Assembly (NCBI GenBank): GCA_040222185.1
Contig: JAVKDP010000028.1
Span: 8,539 to 72,538, forward strand
Direction of reading: 5' to 3'
Length of the DNA: 64,000 nucleotides
Source: JAVKDP01 sp040222185
GTDB taxonomy: Bacteria > Bacteroidota > Rhodothermia > Balneolales > Balneolaceae
Positions 28,855-38,766 of the stretch are shown here, piece after piece. The notes under the pieces were generated by a model. That model did not search any database. It saw nothing but the letters and a program-made list of their open reading frames with translations, and was not told the DNA's origin. The position numbers and the translations under genes are program-made. Position 1 is the first letter of the stretch, and the number at the start of each line of letters is the position of its first letter.

Positions 28855-30228
28855 ATGAGCAAGTCGCAAGTATACATAGATCAAAACCAGGAAAAATTTC
28901 TTGGAGAGCTCTTTGAACTTCTAAGAATCCCAAGTATTAGTACGGATTCGTCAAAAAAGGAAGCTATACATGCCGCTGCTAACTTCCTCATCAAACAACT
29001 AGATTCTCTTAACCTGGATCGTGTTGAGCTATTTGAAACACCAGGAAATCCAATTGTTTATGGAGAACATTGTCCATATCCGGATAAACCAACAGTGTTA
29101 ATTTACGGTCATTATGATGTTCAGCCATCTGACCCGGATGATCTTTGGGACTCTCCTCCTTTTGAGCCCACTATTAAGGATGGAAACATCTATGCGCGGG
29201 GAGCCAGTGATGATAAGGGCCAGGCGTTTACGCATGTTAAGGCGTTGGAATCTTTTGTTAAAACCGGGCAGCCCATTCCCATTAATGTGAAAATTATACT
29301 GGAAGGGGAAGAAGAAATTGGAAGCCCTAACCTGGTTCCGTTCCTGGAGAGCAATAAAGATTTACTCTCTTGTGATATGGTTCTTATATCTGATACCTCA
29401 ATGTTTGGAAAGAACCAACCTTCCATTACATACGGATTAAGAGGCCTGGCGTATATGGAAGTTGAACTCATAGGGCCTAACAGAGATTTACATTCCGGTG
29501 TATATGGTGGTGCTGTTGAAAACCCGCTAAATGTGCTTTGTGAAGTAATCGCAAAACTGAAGGATGAAAACGGAGTCATACAAATTCCCGGATTTTATGA
29601 TAAAGTTATTCCGCTCACTCAAGCCGATCGCGATGCTTCGGCTGCCTTACCATTTGATGAAGAAGCTTATAAAAAATCCCTGGATATCGATGAAGTTCAT
29701 GGCGAGAAAGGATATACAACATTAGAACGGGCTTCCGCGCGACCAACTCTTGACGTGAATGGGATTTGGGGAGGTTACCAGGGTGAAGGCGCTAAAACAG
29801 TACTCCCTTCAAAATCTGGTGCTAAAATAAGTATGCGCCTTGTTCCTGATCAGCATCCAAATGAGATCGCTCAATTATTTAAGGAATACTTTGAATCGCT
29901 TGTACCCCCTACTATGAAAGTTCAGGTGAATGAGCACCACGGGGGATTCGCCTCTGTTACTGATTTAAGTTTTTATGGCTTAAAGGCAGGCGCTAAGGCT
30001 TTTGAAGAAGTATTTGAAAAAGAAGTATTGTTTTCCCGTGAAGGTGGTTCAATTCCTATTGTAGCAGACTTTAAACGAGTACTTGGAGTAGAATCAATAC
30101 TCATGGGATTTGGCATCACAAGTAATGCAATTCACTCCCCGAATGAGAACTTTTCGGTTGAAGATTTCTACCGGGGCATTAAAACTTCTGCACGGTTTAT
30201 GGAGCTACTACCTGATTTTCAGGAATAG
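28855..30228 (+). CDS. M20-family dipeptidase
   Basis: Zinc-dependent exopeptidase of 457 residues related to CNDP-type dipeptidases. Metal and catalytic motifs are present: YGHYDVQPSDP (His ligand plus Asp), YARGASDDKGQ (bridging Asp), LEGEEEIGSPN (general-base Glu and ligand), and HSPNENF near the C-terminus. A dimerisation domain sits in the middle (about 200-310). No signal peptide, so cytosolic. It is 23 bases after batE and may be read with it. The stop is one base from the convergent tolC stop. Confidence 0.9.
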   Translation: MSKSQVYIDQNQEKFLGELFELLRIPSISTDSSKKEAIHAAANFLIKQLDSLNLDRVELFETPGNPIVYGEHCPYPDKPTVLIYGHYDVQPSDPDDLWDSPPFEPTIKDGNIYARGASDDKGQAFTHVKALESFVKTGQPIPINVKIILEGEEEIGSPNLVPFLESNKDLLSCDMVLISDTSMFGKNQPSITYGLRGLAYMEVELIGPNRDLHSGVYGGAVENPLNVLCEVIAKLKDENGVIQIPGFYDKVIPLTQADRDASAALPFDEEAYKKSLDIDEVHGEKGYTTLERASARPTLDVNGIWGGYQGEGAKTVLPSKSGAKISMRLVPDQHPNEIAQLFKEYFESLVPPTMKVQVNEHHGGFASVTDLSFYGLKAGAKAFEEVFEKEVLFSREGGSIPIVADFKRVLGVESILMGFGITSNAIHSPNENFSVEDFYRGIKTSARFMELLPDFQE

Positions 30229-30229
30229 T

Positions 30230-31708
30230 TTAAAAGTCGGTAGCGTAAAGAATCGGTAGATCTTGTTCAAAATCGTAGAGTGTAAGCCTTCTCAGGTTAT
30301 AGAAGCCAGTCCAGTAATTTCGTAGAGTCTGGATAAAACTTCTTCGGGCACTGTCCTTTTGATTTTGAGCAATAAATAGATCAGTTACATCAATTCTACC
30401 TATCAAATACCTGTTTTTAGCTACATCATATCTTCGGGTAGCTATATCATCTGAAACTTTAGCTAATTCAACCTGATCGCGCAACTGAGGAAACTCCCGC
30501 ACGGTACTCTTTACATTTAGCTCAAACTGCAGCTTTTGGTAGGCAATGGTATTGGCTGTTTCCATTTGTTCATTTCTTGCAGAGCGAATTTCGGCCAGGT
30601 TTTTACCCCAGTTGAAAATTGGAATCTGGAAGCCAATAGTAAAAAACTGCCTGTTCTCAGGGTTCTCATAAAGTTGATTAAACTCAGTTGAAGTCTGATT
30701 TAACCCAAAATCTGCTCTCAGATTGGCAGAAAACCCTGTACTCTTTTTGGCTTGATCGTATGCCTGATTGGCTAGTATTTCATTTAATTCAAACTGCAAG
30801 GATGTACTGTTATTTTCCCTGGCCAATTCAAGGGCTCTGTCTACATCAACATCTACTTCAGGAGCAACAGAAGGAAGTATAATTTCAAGCTCAATAGAGT
30901 CATCGATACCAAGCAGTGCTTTAAAACTCTCCTCAGCTCTCTCATAGTTTAGGATTGCTGTAGTCAGCGCGTTCCGTGCATTCCGGAATTCTAACTCACT
31001 TTGTAGCAGTTCATTCTCAGCAATGTTACCAACCTGGAAACGACCATTCGAAATATTATAAATCGAATCATTTACTGTTACATTAAATTCAGCTACCTCA
31101 ACATTTATCTTCGCCAATAAAAAATCAAAAAAGTTCTGAGTTACAGTAAACGATAAATCCTCCATGTCTTCTACGTACTGCTTCTGTGAGATCTGGTACC
31201 GAAGAGGTTCTGTTCTATTTCTCCATTTCAAACTGTTGAACTGGAAAAGAGGTTGGGTGTAACTTGCCAGTAGTGGAGTACTTTGCCAAAAATAGCTGTT
31301 CTCTCCAGTAAATATCCCAAGTCTTGTTAAGCCTGAAGAAAGTGATAACCGGCCACCTGTTGGTAGTATATTCTGATCGATTGAAGCAGCGATAGATGCT
31401 TCTGACTGAGTAGCTGAGGTAAATGCAGTAGTCCCGTCATCAAGGATATTCGCAAATATCGATTTCCTGTAATTAGGAGCGTCCCCAGATAAATTCAAAC
31501 TTGGTAACAAGTCTGCTCTGAATGATTTATATCTCCACTTTGCAGATAGTAATGAAAACCTGGCAGCTCTTGAAAGCGGACTATTCAGTTTTGCATATTC
31601 AATACTTTGTTCCAGAGTTAGAGACTGAGTCTGGGTTTGTGCATTTCCATATGTTCCTAATGCAATTAAAAAAAGGAAAATAGAACCTATACGTAATATC
31701 TTATTCAT
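30230..31708 (-). CDS. TolC-family outer-membrane protein (second system)
   Basis: 492 residues with a signal peptide (MNKILRIGSIFLFLIALGTY, cleavage near GNAQ) and the two coiled-coil OEP repeats (LTLEQSIEYAKLNSPLSRAA at the front; RRYDVAKNRYLIGRIDVTDL near the end). It starts 8 bases inside the 3' end of the MacB-like permease gene, so the pair is translationally linked. Probably the outer-membrane exit of an ABC-type tripartite exporter with the adaptor at 33068-34330. Confidence 0.88.
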   Translation of the reverse strand: MNKILRIGSIFLFLIALGTYGNAQTQTQSLTLEQSIEYAKLNSPLSRAARFSLLSAKWRYKSFRADLLPSLNLSGDAPNYRKSIFANILDDGTTAFTSATQSEASIAASIDQNILPTGGRLSLSSGLTRLGIFTGENSYFWQSTPLLASYTQPLFQFNSLKWRNRTEPLRYQISQKQYVEDMEDLSFTVTQNFFDFLLAKINVEVAEFNVTVNDSIYNISNGRFQVGNIAENELLQSELEFRNARNALTTAILNYERAEESFKALLGIDDSIELEIILPSVAPEVDVDVDRALELARENNSTSLQFELNEILANQAYDQAKKSTGFSANLRADFGLNQTSTEFNQLYENPENRQFFTIGFQIPIFNWGKNLAEIRSARNEQMETANTIAYQKLQFELNVKSTVREFPQLRDQVELAKVSDDIATRRYDVAKNRYLIGRIDVTDLFIAQNQKDSARRSFIQTLRNYWTGFYNLRRLTLYDFEQDLPILYATDF

Positions 31709-33059
31709 GTCGTAAAGCGTGTACTGGGTCTTGTTGAGCGGCTCTTTTTGCGGGAAAGAACCCGAATACTACCCCGATAACCAGGGCTACTCCAAAAGAG
31801 ATAAAGATTGATGCAGGGGTAACAATGGTTGCTATTCCGGCACTTAATTCAATGGCAGTACTAAATGCCATCCCTAAAATTATTCCAATAACTCCTCCAG
31901 ATATACTAATGGCCAAAGCCTCTGTTAAAAACTGAAGTTCAATATCTTTCTTCTGAGCACCTACAGCCATACGAACACCAATTTCCCGATAGCGCTCCAC
32001 AACCGAAGCCAGCATAATGTTCATAATACCAATACCGCCTACAATCAATGAGATAGATGCTATGGACGACAATACAATGTTGAAAATTCGTTTCGTTCTT
32101 TGCTCTTGTTGAAGTAATTGCTCAGGTACAATAATTTCGAAGTCAATGATTCCATTATGGCGACGCTTTAACATTCTGGATAATACTTCGGCAACAGACA
32201 CACTATATTTTGAATCCGTAACTCTGACAACAAGCTTATCCAACTGGTTGTAATTCGTGTTAACCTCTTCCTCTTCTTCGTCAGGCCCGCCAATAATAAT
32301 TACTCTTCCACCACGAGAGTTATCAGCTGTAACATCATCTTTTGTTACTAGCGCACGGTTCTTGAATCGTAGCAATATGGTAGTAGCAGGAGCAAAAATA
32401 TCCAGGTTATAATTTCTGATTCCCAGGCTTTCAATATTCTCTGTAGAAAGTTCCTTTTTCTCTAATACACCTATTACCGTTAACCAAAGATTTCCCACTT
32501 TGATCTTCTTGCCTATTGGGTTTTGCCCTGCAAAAAATTTGGTTTTAACATCGTATCCGATTAGACAAACAGGGTCAGCGAGATCAATTTGGAGTTTAGT
32601 AAAGTTATTTCCTTCTTCAATTTCGAAATTATTGATCTTGAAATAGTCGTCATTAACACCTACTACTTTACCTGATCGCATCCGGGCATTTCTGATAAAA
32701 TTTGTTTCAAAAACAATTTCAGGGCTTATGTATTCTATCTCTGGTAGTACCTCTTCAATACTTGCAAGATCATAGAGATTTAAACCAGGGGAATACTTTC
32801 TTCCTTCATCTGAAGAACTCCCGCCTTCATTTACAGTGCCTTCAACCTGCTCCAGCACTGGTTGAATTATAACATTATTGGTACCCAGGAGCTGCATTTG
32901 TGCCAATACTTCTTGCTGAGCCCCGGTTCCAATAGCCAGCATTGCAATAACTGATGCGACACCAAAAATTATACCCAAAGAGGTTAAAAGCGCTCTTAGC
33001 TTATTACGTTGAATAGCTTCAATCGCAATGTCAAAGTTGTAAAGTAATTTTTGGAGCAC
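31701..33059 (-). CDS. MacB-like ABC transporter permease (no ATPase domain)
   Basis: 452 residues with MacB/LolE-like topology: a first transmembrane helix (about 24-46, RALLTSLGIIFGVASVIAML), a large periplasmic MacB core domain, and three C-terminal helices (near 335-445), ending in FFPAKRAAQQDPVHALRHE, the conserved EA-like coupling end of the family. Unlike E. coli MacB, no N-terminal ATPase is fused, and no separate ATPase gene is adjacent, so the ATP-hydrolysing partner must be elsewhere. It is 8 bases after the adaptor gene. Confidence 0.88.
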   Translation of the reverse strand: MLQKLLYNFDIAIEAIQRNKLRALLTSLGIIFGVASVIAMLAIGTGAQQEVLAQMQLLGTNNVIIQPVLEQVEGTVNEGGSSSDEGRKYSPGLNLYDLASIEEVLPEIEYISPEIVFETNFIRNARMRSGKVVGVNDDYFKINNFEIEEGNNFTKLQIDLADPVCLIGYDVKTKFFAGQNPIGKKIKVGNLWLTVIGVLEKKELSTENIESLGIRNYNLDIFAPATTILLRFKNRALVTKDDVTADNSRGGRVIIIGGPDEEEEEVNTNYNQLDKLVVRVTDSKYSVSVAEVLSRMLKRRHNGIIDFEIIVPEQLLQQEQRTKRIFNIVLSSIASISLIVGGIGIMNIMLASVVERYREIGVRMAVGAQKKDIELQFLTEALAISISGGVIGIILGMAFSTAIELSAGIATIVTPASIFISFGVALVIGVVFGFFPAKRAAQQDPVHALRHE

Positions 33060-33067
33060 CGGAACCC

Positions 33068-34330
33068 TTAGTTATTTAGTGTGAGCTCTTTATTGAGCAT
33101 TAACCTGCGGATTCCAGCTGTATCATCTGGAACAGTTAGAAAGAGTTGGTCATCGATATTAACTCCCTGATGAATGATAACTTCGTTTTCATTCATCAAC
33201 CCAAGCTCTACTTGCTGCATTACTGTAGATAATCCATCTTTCTTAAATACAAAGCTTAAGGAGTCAACTGTATGAACGGCTTCCAGGGAAATGTATAAGG
33301 CTTCAGTCATCTCTTCTATCACAACCCTGTTGCTGGTAGTCATTGCCGGGCGAAGTAAACTATCACTTTCGTTTATTTCAATTGTAACTTCAAACACTTT
33401 GGAGTCATAGTTTTTTCTCTGCTCACCAATGTTAGCTACACTGGTAACCTGGCCTGTAAGTACTTTATCAGGTACAGCATCTAAACCAATAGTTACGATT
33501 TGCCCCACTTCTACCTTTTGGATATCTACTTCATTGATATAAGTAATTGACTCCATTATAGTAAAATCCGGAAGCTCGGCTACAATAGGGCTCCATGCAC
33601 TTATTTGTTCTCCTTCCGTAACCTTTGAACCATTCCAGTTTCTTCGATAGATCACCATCCCCTGGTCAGGAGCAAATACAGTAAATTGAGCCATCAAGTC
33701 TCTTATCTTCTGAATTTCATTTTGCTTTTTTGTAAGCTCAGTCTCTACATCTCTGAGTTTGGCTTCCGCCTGCTTCACTTTGGTCTGGTAATTCTTCGTT
33801 TCCTGAGCTAACTGACGCTTTGCTTTATCGAGATCAATTTCAGCCTGGCGCTGAACTGCAGGTGACTCATATTTAGACTGATCTACTGCAATTTGCCTTT
33901 CTTCGAGTGCGTATGTGAGATTAATCAAATTATCACGAGCCTGAGAAAGATCCAGTGTGCTATCTAGCTGTGCCTGGGTAACCTGGGATTGGGCTTGCTG
34001 GAGATCTAATTGAGCATCCTGAAGTTTACCCATTATTTCAGAGCGGTCGAGCTCCGCAACGAAATCTCCCTTTTTTACAATTGTACCTTCTGGTACAAGT
34101 CGTTGAATTCGAATATTATTAACCCTAAAGTCTCTAACCCCTTGCGGGCCTTTAATTTCAGTAGAATTCTTTGCTCTAAGTTCACCGGTAGTTGTTACAT
34201 CAACTACAAACTCTCCAACCTCAGGGGTCGTGAACAATTCTGCGGTCTCTGTAGATTCCCCGGTAGTTAAATACCACGATGCCATAACGACCACTACAAT
34301 TACGGCGGGAATCAATAATTTCTTTTGCAT
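33068..34330 (-). CDS. HlyD/MacA-like periplasmic adaptor
   Basis: 420 residues: an N-terminal membrane anchor (about 4-22, KLLIPAVIVVVVMASWYLT), a barrel-sandwich region (GTIVKKGDFVAELDRSEI), a long coiled-coil hairpin (about 95-215 with heptad-rich EAKLRDVETELTKKQNEIQK), then beta-barrel domains. It links the MacB-like permease and TolC-family genes that follow at 8-base spacing or overlap. First gene of this operon. Confidence 0.9.
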   Translation of the reverse strand: MQKKLLIPAVIVVVVMASWYLTTGESTETAELFTTPEVGEFVVDVTTTGELRAKNSTEIKGPQGVRDFRVNNIRIQRLVPEGTIVKKGDFVAELDRSEIMGKLQDAQLDLQQAQSQVTQAQLDSTLDLSQARDNLINLTYALEERQIAVDQSKYESPAVQRQAEIDLDKAKRQLAQETKNYQTKVKQAEAKLRDVETELTKKQNEIQKIRDLMAQFTVFAPDQGMVIYRRNWNGSKVTEGEQISAWSPIVAELPDFTIMESITYINEVDIQKVEVGQIVTIGLDAVPDKVLTGQVTSVANIGEQRKNYDSKVFEVTIEINESDSLLRPAMTTSNRVVIEEMTEALYISLEAVHTVDSLSFVFKKDGLSTVMQQVELGLMNENEVIIHQGVNIDDQLFLTVPDDTAGIRRLMLNKELTLNN

Positions 34331-34393
34331 AAAAAAACTCCGTTGTGAACTTTAGACTGAAGATAGAGATTTTAGTTACAGACGAATGCTGTA

Positions 34394-34415
34394 GAAAAAT
34401 AGTTTTACAAACTAT
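34394..34415 (-). terminator. Terminator downstream of panD
   Basis: On the minus strand ATAGTTT (34415-34409), a 3-base loop, and AAACTAT (34405-34399) form a perfect 7-base-pair hairpin followed by TTTTC after the T closing the stem. It lies about 24 bases past the panD stop. The stem is AT-rich, so efficiency may be modest. Confidence 0.55.
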
Positions 34416-34438
34416 CTTGTTAATTTATAAAACCGAAC

Positions 34439-34846
34439 TTAATCTCTTAAACCAGTTTCCAGACTATATGTTGTTGATGGTTGCGAATAGTCTAAAACCG
34501 TTTTGGGGTTATTTCGTTCATCCACAATTACAACACGAGGCTTGTGTTCTTTCGCTTCTTCAGGTGTCATCTCTGCATAGCTAATTATAATGACACGATC
34601 ATTGATTTGGGTGAGGCGTGCTGCTGCTCCATTTAAACAGCAAATTCTTGATCCTCTCTCTCCTGGTATAGTATAGGTCTCTAACCTGCTCCCATTGGTA
34701 ATATTTACTACCTGAACCTTTTCATATGGCAACAGATTGGCGGCATCTAATAAATCCTGGTCAATGGTAATACTACCTTCATACATAAGGTTTGACTCAG
34801 TGACCACTATCTGGTGAAGCTTGGATTTAAACATAGTTAACTTCAT
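34439..34846 (-). CDS. panD: Aspartate 1-decarboxylase precursor
   Basis: Makes beta-alanine for pantothenate. The proenzyme self-cleaves between Gly24 and Ser25 in LMYEGSITID, creating the pyruvoyl group, and the motif is intact. 135 residues, with NGAAARL and DRVIIISYAEM in the usual places. It lies 3 bases downstream of panC, so the two pantothenate genes form a short operon closed by the hairpin at 34394-34415. Confidence 0.96.
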   Translation of the reverse strand: MKLTMFKSKLHQIVVTESNLMYEGSITIDQDLLDAANLLPYEKVQVVNITNGSRLETYTIPGERGSRICCLNGAAARLTQINDRVIIISYAEMTPEEAKEHKPRVVIVDERNNPKTVLDYSQPSTTYSLETGLRD

Positions 34847-34849
34847 GGC

Positions 34850-35701
34850 TCAACATTTAAATATGATATTATCAATTAAGCGTGCTTTCCCGAGATATGC
34901 TGCAGTTGCCAACACATAACTCTCTCCTTTTACAAGTGTTTCTACAGGTGCCATTTTCTCAAGAGAATACACATCAAAATAATCGTTTTTGAATCCAATT
35001 AGTTCAAGCTCTTCCTGGTATTTTTTAAATAATTTTTCAGGTTCAAGCTCTCCATTCTGAATACCTGCAATAGCCTGATTCATTTTCTTAAATAACTCCG
35101 GAGCAACAGCTCTCTCCTCTTCGCTTAGATAAGCATTTCGGCTACTCAGTGCTAGCCCATCCTCTGCTCTTTGTATGGGAGCCATTATTAATTCAACATC
35201 ATGATTAAACTCTTTTACCATCTGTTGAATTACCTGGAACTGCTGGTAATCTTTTTGACCAAATATTGCAATGTCTGGCTCAACAATATTAAAAAGCTTA
35301 TTCACAACCAGGCTAATACCCTGGAAATATCCGGGGCGACTTCCGCCATCCAGGTATTTGTTTAATTCTTTAATTTCTATGCTGAAGTATTTAGCACCTA
35401 CCCCATACATGATTTCAGTATCAGGTATAAACACATGGGACACTCCTTCCTTTTTACAAAAATCCAGGTCTTCCTCAATTTTTGACGGGTAGCTTGCAAA
35501 ATCATCATTGGGGCCGAATTGTTCAGGGTTTACATAAATCGAAACCACAATTTCATCAGCATGCTTTTTAGCCAAACGAATGAGAGAAAGATGGCCTTCA
35601 TGTAACGCACCCATGGTAGGTACAAACGCCACTTTTTTCCCTTGAGCTTTTAATGCTCTAACGGCAGTACGGATAGAATTAATTGAGTATAGAATTTCCA
35701 T
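34850..35701 (-). CDS. panC: Pantoate--beta-alanine ligase
   Basis: ATP-dependent joining of pantoate and beta-alanine. 283 residues with the nucleotidyl-transferase motif MGALHEGHLSLIRLAKKHAD (HxGH type), VSIYVNPEQFGPNDDF, and FGQKDYQQFQVIQQMV; ALSSRNAYLS completes the ATP site. First gene of the panC-panD pair. panB is not in the window. Confidence 0.96.
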   Translation of the reverse strand: MEILYSINSIRTAVRALKAQGKKVAFVPTMGALHEGHLSLIRLAKKHADEIVVSIYVNPEQFGPNDDFASYPSKIEEDLDFCKKEGVSHVFIPDTEIMYGVGAKYFSIEIKELNKYLDGGSRPGYFQGISLVVNKLFNIVEPDIAIFGQKDYQQFQVIQQMVKEFNHDVELIMAPIQRAEDGLALSSRNAYLSEEERAVAPELFKKMNQAIAGIQNGELEPEKLFKKYQEELELIGFKNDYFDVYSLEKMAPVETLVKGESYVLATAAYLGKARLIDNIIFKC

Positions 35702-35757
35702 TTTCTAAAATAAGAAGCATTTAATGTACTTCTTTTGGAAATGAAGTTGTACTCATT

Positions 35758-37491
35758 CTAAACCGCTCTTTCCATATCAAACTCTTCCAGGATTTCTTTA
35801 ACCCTGTTTATGAAAGCACCACCGTGTGCACCATCAATAATCCTGTGATCATAGCTCATAGAAAGGAACATCATTTGGCGAATACCAATAACATCACCTT
35901 CTGATGTTTCAATAACTACCGGGCGTTTTACTATCGCGCCAGTTCCTATAATTGCAACCTGCGGCTGGTTTATGATTGGGGTTCCCATTAGGTTACCCAC
36001 ACTGCCATAATTCGTTAAAGTGATAGTTCCTCCAAACAGATCATCTGGAGTTAATTTTTTACTCCTTGCTTTCGCAGCAACTTCATTCACTGACTCTGCA
36101 AGACCAACCAGGTTCTTTTGTTGAGCTTTCTTTATTACCGGAACAATAAGGCCACCTTCACCACCAGTTCCAAGAGCAACAGCCAGCCCAAAGTTGATGT
36201 CCTTCTTTAATAGAATATTATCACCTTCAACAGAACTGTTAATAAGTGGAAACTCAAGCATTGCTTTAATGATGGCTTCAACAAATAGTGGTGTAAACGT
36301 AAGCTTTACCCCTGTCTTTGAAAGGAATGCGTTTTTGTTTGCATTTCTCCACTTCACCATATTCGTCACATCTACTTCTGCAAATGTAGTTACATGAGCT
36401 GAAGTCTGCTTTGAACGCACCATATGCTCTGCAATCATTTTACGCATACGATCCATCTTAATAACCTCAACATCGCCAGTAGGGACATGAGAAACATCCA
36501 GCTTACCAGCATTGATAGAACCATCAGAAACGGCAGGTTTAGGAGTAGAAGGCTGTGCAACAGGTGCCGATACTTTTCCTGACTTGCGATCTTCTACATA
36601 GGCCAGAATATCCTTTTTTGAAACCCGTCCACCAGCACCACTTCCGGCAATTGATTGTAACTCAGCCTGGTTAATACCCTCTTCTTTCGCAATTGATCTC
36701 ACAAGAGGAGAAAAGAATCTTCCATCGCTTCCTGTACTTTGAATCTCAGTTGCACCAGAGTTGCCAGAACCATTTTGCATGAGTTGTTCCGGTGTCATAG
36801 AAGCAACGTCAATTTTTGCTTCTTCTTTCTTTTCGGCTTTAGCTGGTGCAGAAGAAGCTGCAGGTTTAGAAGCTGTCACGTTGCCCGTTGCAATAACTGC
36901 AATGGTTTGTCCCACCTCGATAGTTTCATCAGCCTGAACAAGAATCTCCACCAACGTGCCTGCTGCTGGCGAAGGAACTTCACTATCCACTTTATCGGTG
37001 GAAATCTCTAGCAGGGTTTCATCTTCTTCAACACTGTCTCCAACACTTTTAGACCATTCAATAACAGTAGCCTCAACAACCGATTCCCCCATTTGAGGCA
37101 TTACCACTTCAATTCGTTCTCCATCACCTGACGATGCAACGGGAGCGGGTTCTTCCTGGACCGGCTCTTCGACTACTTCTTCTTGAGGAGCTTCACTAGC
37201 TACTACCTTCTCTTCTGCTTTAGGTGCAGCTACTTCCACGGATGCATTGGCATCCGTTTCAATAATTGCAATAGGTTTACCCACTTCAATCGTATCTCCT
37301 TCATCAACAAGAATCTCCAAAAGCACCCCTGCTTCCGGTGATGGAACTTCGCTATCTACTTTATCGGTAGCTATTTCAAGGAGGGTTTCATCTATTTCAA
37401 CAGTATCGCCCACACTTTTAGACCATTCGATAACGGTTCCTTCCATTACCGACTCTCCCATCTGGGGCATTACTACTTCAACCTTAGCCAT
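35758..37491 (-). CDS. 2-oxo acid dehydrogenase E2 (dihydrolipoamide acyltransferase) with two lipoyl domains
   Basis: 577 residues from ATG 37491; the longer open frame upstream adds a tail not seen in the family. Two nearly identical lipoyl domains (about 1-80 and 128-205), each with TDKVDSEVPSP carrying the lipoylated Lys, are joined by Ala/Pro/Glu-rich linkers. A peripheral subunit-binding domain follows (about 260-300, VRSIAKEEGINQAELQSIAG), then the catalytic domain with the active-site motif SYDHRIIDGAHGG. It could serve pyruvate, 2-oxoglutarate or branched-chain dehydrogenase; the two-lipoyl MPQMGESV form favours the branched-chain type. E1 and E3 are not adjacent. Confidence 0.88.
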   Translation of the reverse strand: MAKVEVVMPQMGESVMEGTVIEWSKSVGDTVEIDETLLEIATDKVDSEVPSPEAGVLLEILVDEGDTIEVGKPIAIIETDANASVEVAAPKAEEKVVASEAPQEEVVEEPVQEEPAPVASSGDGERIEVVMPQMGESVVEATVIEWSKSVGDSVEEDETLLEISTDKVDSEVPSPAAGTLVEILVQADETIEVGQTIAVIATGNVTASKPAASSAPAKAEKKEEAKIDVASMTPEQLMQNGSGNSGATEIQSTGSDGRFFSPLVRSIAKEEGINQAELQSIAGSGAGGRVSKKDILAYVEDRKSGKVSAPVAQPSTPKPAVSDGSINAGKLDVSHVPTGDVEVIKMDRMRKMIAEHMVRSKQTSAHVTTFAEVDVTNMVKWRNANKNAFLSKTGVKLTFTPLFVEAIIKAMLEFPLINSSVEGDNILLKKDINFGLAVALGTGGEGGLIVPVIKKAQQKNLVGLAESVNEVAAKARSKKLTPDDLFGGTITLTNYGSVGNLMGTPIINQPQVAIIGTGAIVKRPVVIETSEGDVIGIRQMMFLSMSYDHRIIDGAHGGAFINRVKEILEEFDMERAV

Positions 37492-37632
37492 AAAAATCTT
37501 TATTTTTGGTGCCTTTTCGGCGGTTTTCCATCTTAATTCAGGAACCACAAAGTTCAGGATAATTACAATTAGTTCAAAATGAAGATCGTTCCTAATTATT
37601 ATGAAAAAGCGCTTCCAATTTTGATGACTTTT

Positions 37633-38766
37633 TTAAGCTAAAGCACCTTCTAAATCTGCTAACAGATCATCGATATGCTCAAGCCCTACACTAAACCGGA
37701 TGAGGTTTTCAGGGGTTGTTGAAGACTCACTTTCACTGGATCTTCGATGCTCCCATAAACTTTCTATCCCACCAAGACTGGTAGCTCGTCGGATTATTTT
37801 TGATGAAGCCACAACACGAAGTGTCTTATCGTAATCTCCATCAACCAGAAATGACAGCATACCTCCAAAACCCTTCATTTGCGAACTGGCAATTTCATGG
37901 CCCATATGATTTGCTAACCCAGGATAAAATACCTCTTTCACTTTTGAGTGACGATCAAGGTACTCAGCTACTCTTTGAGCATTTGTATTGTGGCCTCGAA
38001 TACGATATGGAAAACTCCGGATGCTCCGGCTTAACAACCAACAATCTCTTGGAGAAGGAACCGAGCCCTGACTTTGCTGGATAGTTCTTATGCTATTAAA
38101 AAGATGATCTTCTTTAGCAGATATTATCGCTCCTCCAAGGATATCTGAATGACCACCCAAAAACTTACTTGTAGAATGCATGACCAGATTTGCTCCAAAC
38201 TGAATTGGATTCAAGTTGTAAGGTGTTGCAAATGTGTTATCAACACAAACTACAGCTCCTTTGCTATGTGCAATTTGAATGGCTTCTTCAAGGTTAGTAA
38301 TTCTAAGTAAAGGGTTTGAGGGCGTTTCCAGGAGTACCAGTTCAGTATTTTTCCGGAAAGCTTCTTTATAATCCTCAAGATTCGAAGGGTCAACAGAACT
38401 ATACTCTATACTCCAACGGTCTGCGAATTTCTCCAATAATGCCCTTGACCCATGGTATATGTCTTCTGGTATTAAAATGTGCGAACCCTTTTTAACAGAC
38501 ATAAAAACCGAGGTGATAGAAGCTATTCCAGAAGCAAACACAGCGCAGGCTTCACCTCCCTCCATTTCTTTGAGGACATTCTCCAACTGGGTTCTATTCG
38601 GATTCCCGTACCTCGTGTATATGTAATCACCTTCCTGGTATCCTTTCTTATCATGTTCAAAATTTGTAGAAGGCTCCAACGGAGGTACAATACTTCTTGA
38701 GCCAGAGGTATGCTGAGTACTTCCATGAATGGCAATGGTCTCAATATTCCTTGTTTTATTATTCAT
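37633..38766 (-). CDS. Cys/Met-metabolism PLP enzyme (cystathionine gamma-synthase/lyase type)
   Basis: 377 residues of the gamma-family trans-sulfuration enzymes. YTRYGNPNRTQLENVLKEME supplies the Tyr/Arg phosphate contacts from the neighbouring subunit, FASGIASITSVF the PLP phosphate site, CVDNTFATPYN the ring-stacking and Asp contacts, and HSTSKFLGGHSD the Schiff-base Lys. Synthase, lyase and methionine gamma-lyase cannot be told apart by eye. The start overlaps the stop of the M48 protease gene by one base (TAATG). Confidence 0.88.
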   Translation of the reverse strand: MNNKTRNIETIAIHGSTQHTSGSRSIVPPLEPSTNFEHDKKGYQEGDYIYTRYGNPNRTQLENVLKEMEGGEACAVFASGIASITSVFMSVKKGSHILIPEDIYHGSRALLEKFADRWSIEYSSVDPSNLEDYKEAFRKNTELVLLETPSNPLLRITNLEEAIQIAHSKGAVVCVDNTFATPYNLNPIQFGANLVMHSTSKFLGGHSDILGGAIISAKEDHLFNSIRTIQQSQGSVPSPRDCWLLSRSIRSFPYRIRGHNTNAQRVAEYLDRHSKVKEVFYPGLANHMGHEIASSQMKGFGGMLSFLVDGDYDKTLRVVASSKIIRRATSLGGIESLWEHRRSSESESSTTPENLIRFSVGLEHIDDLLADLEGALA

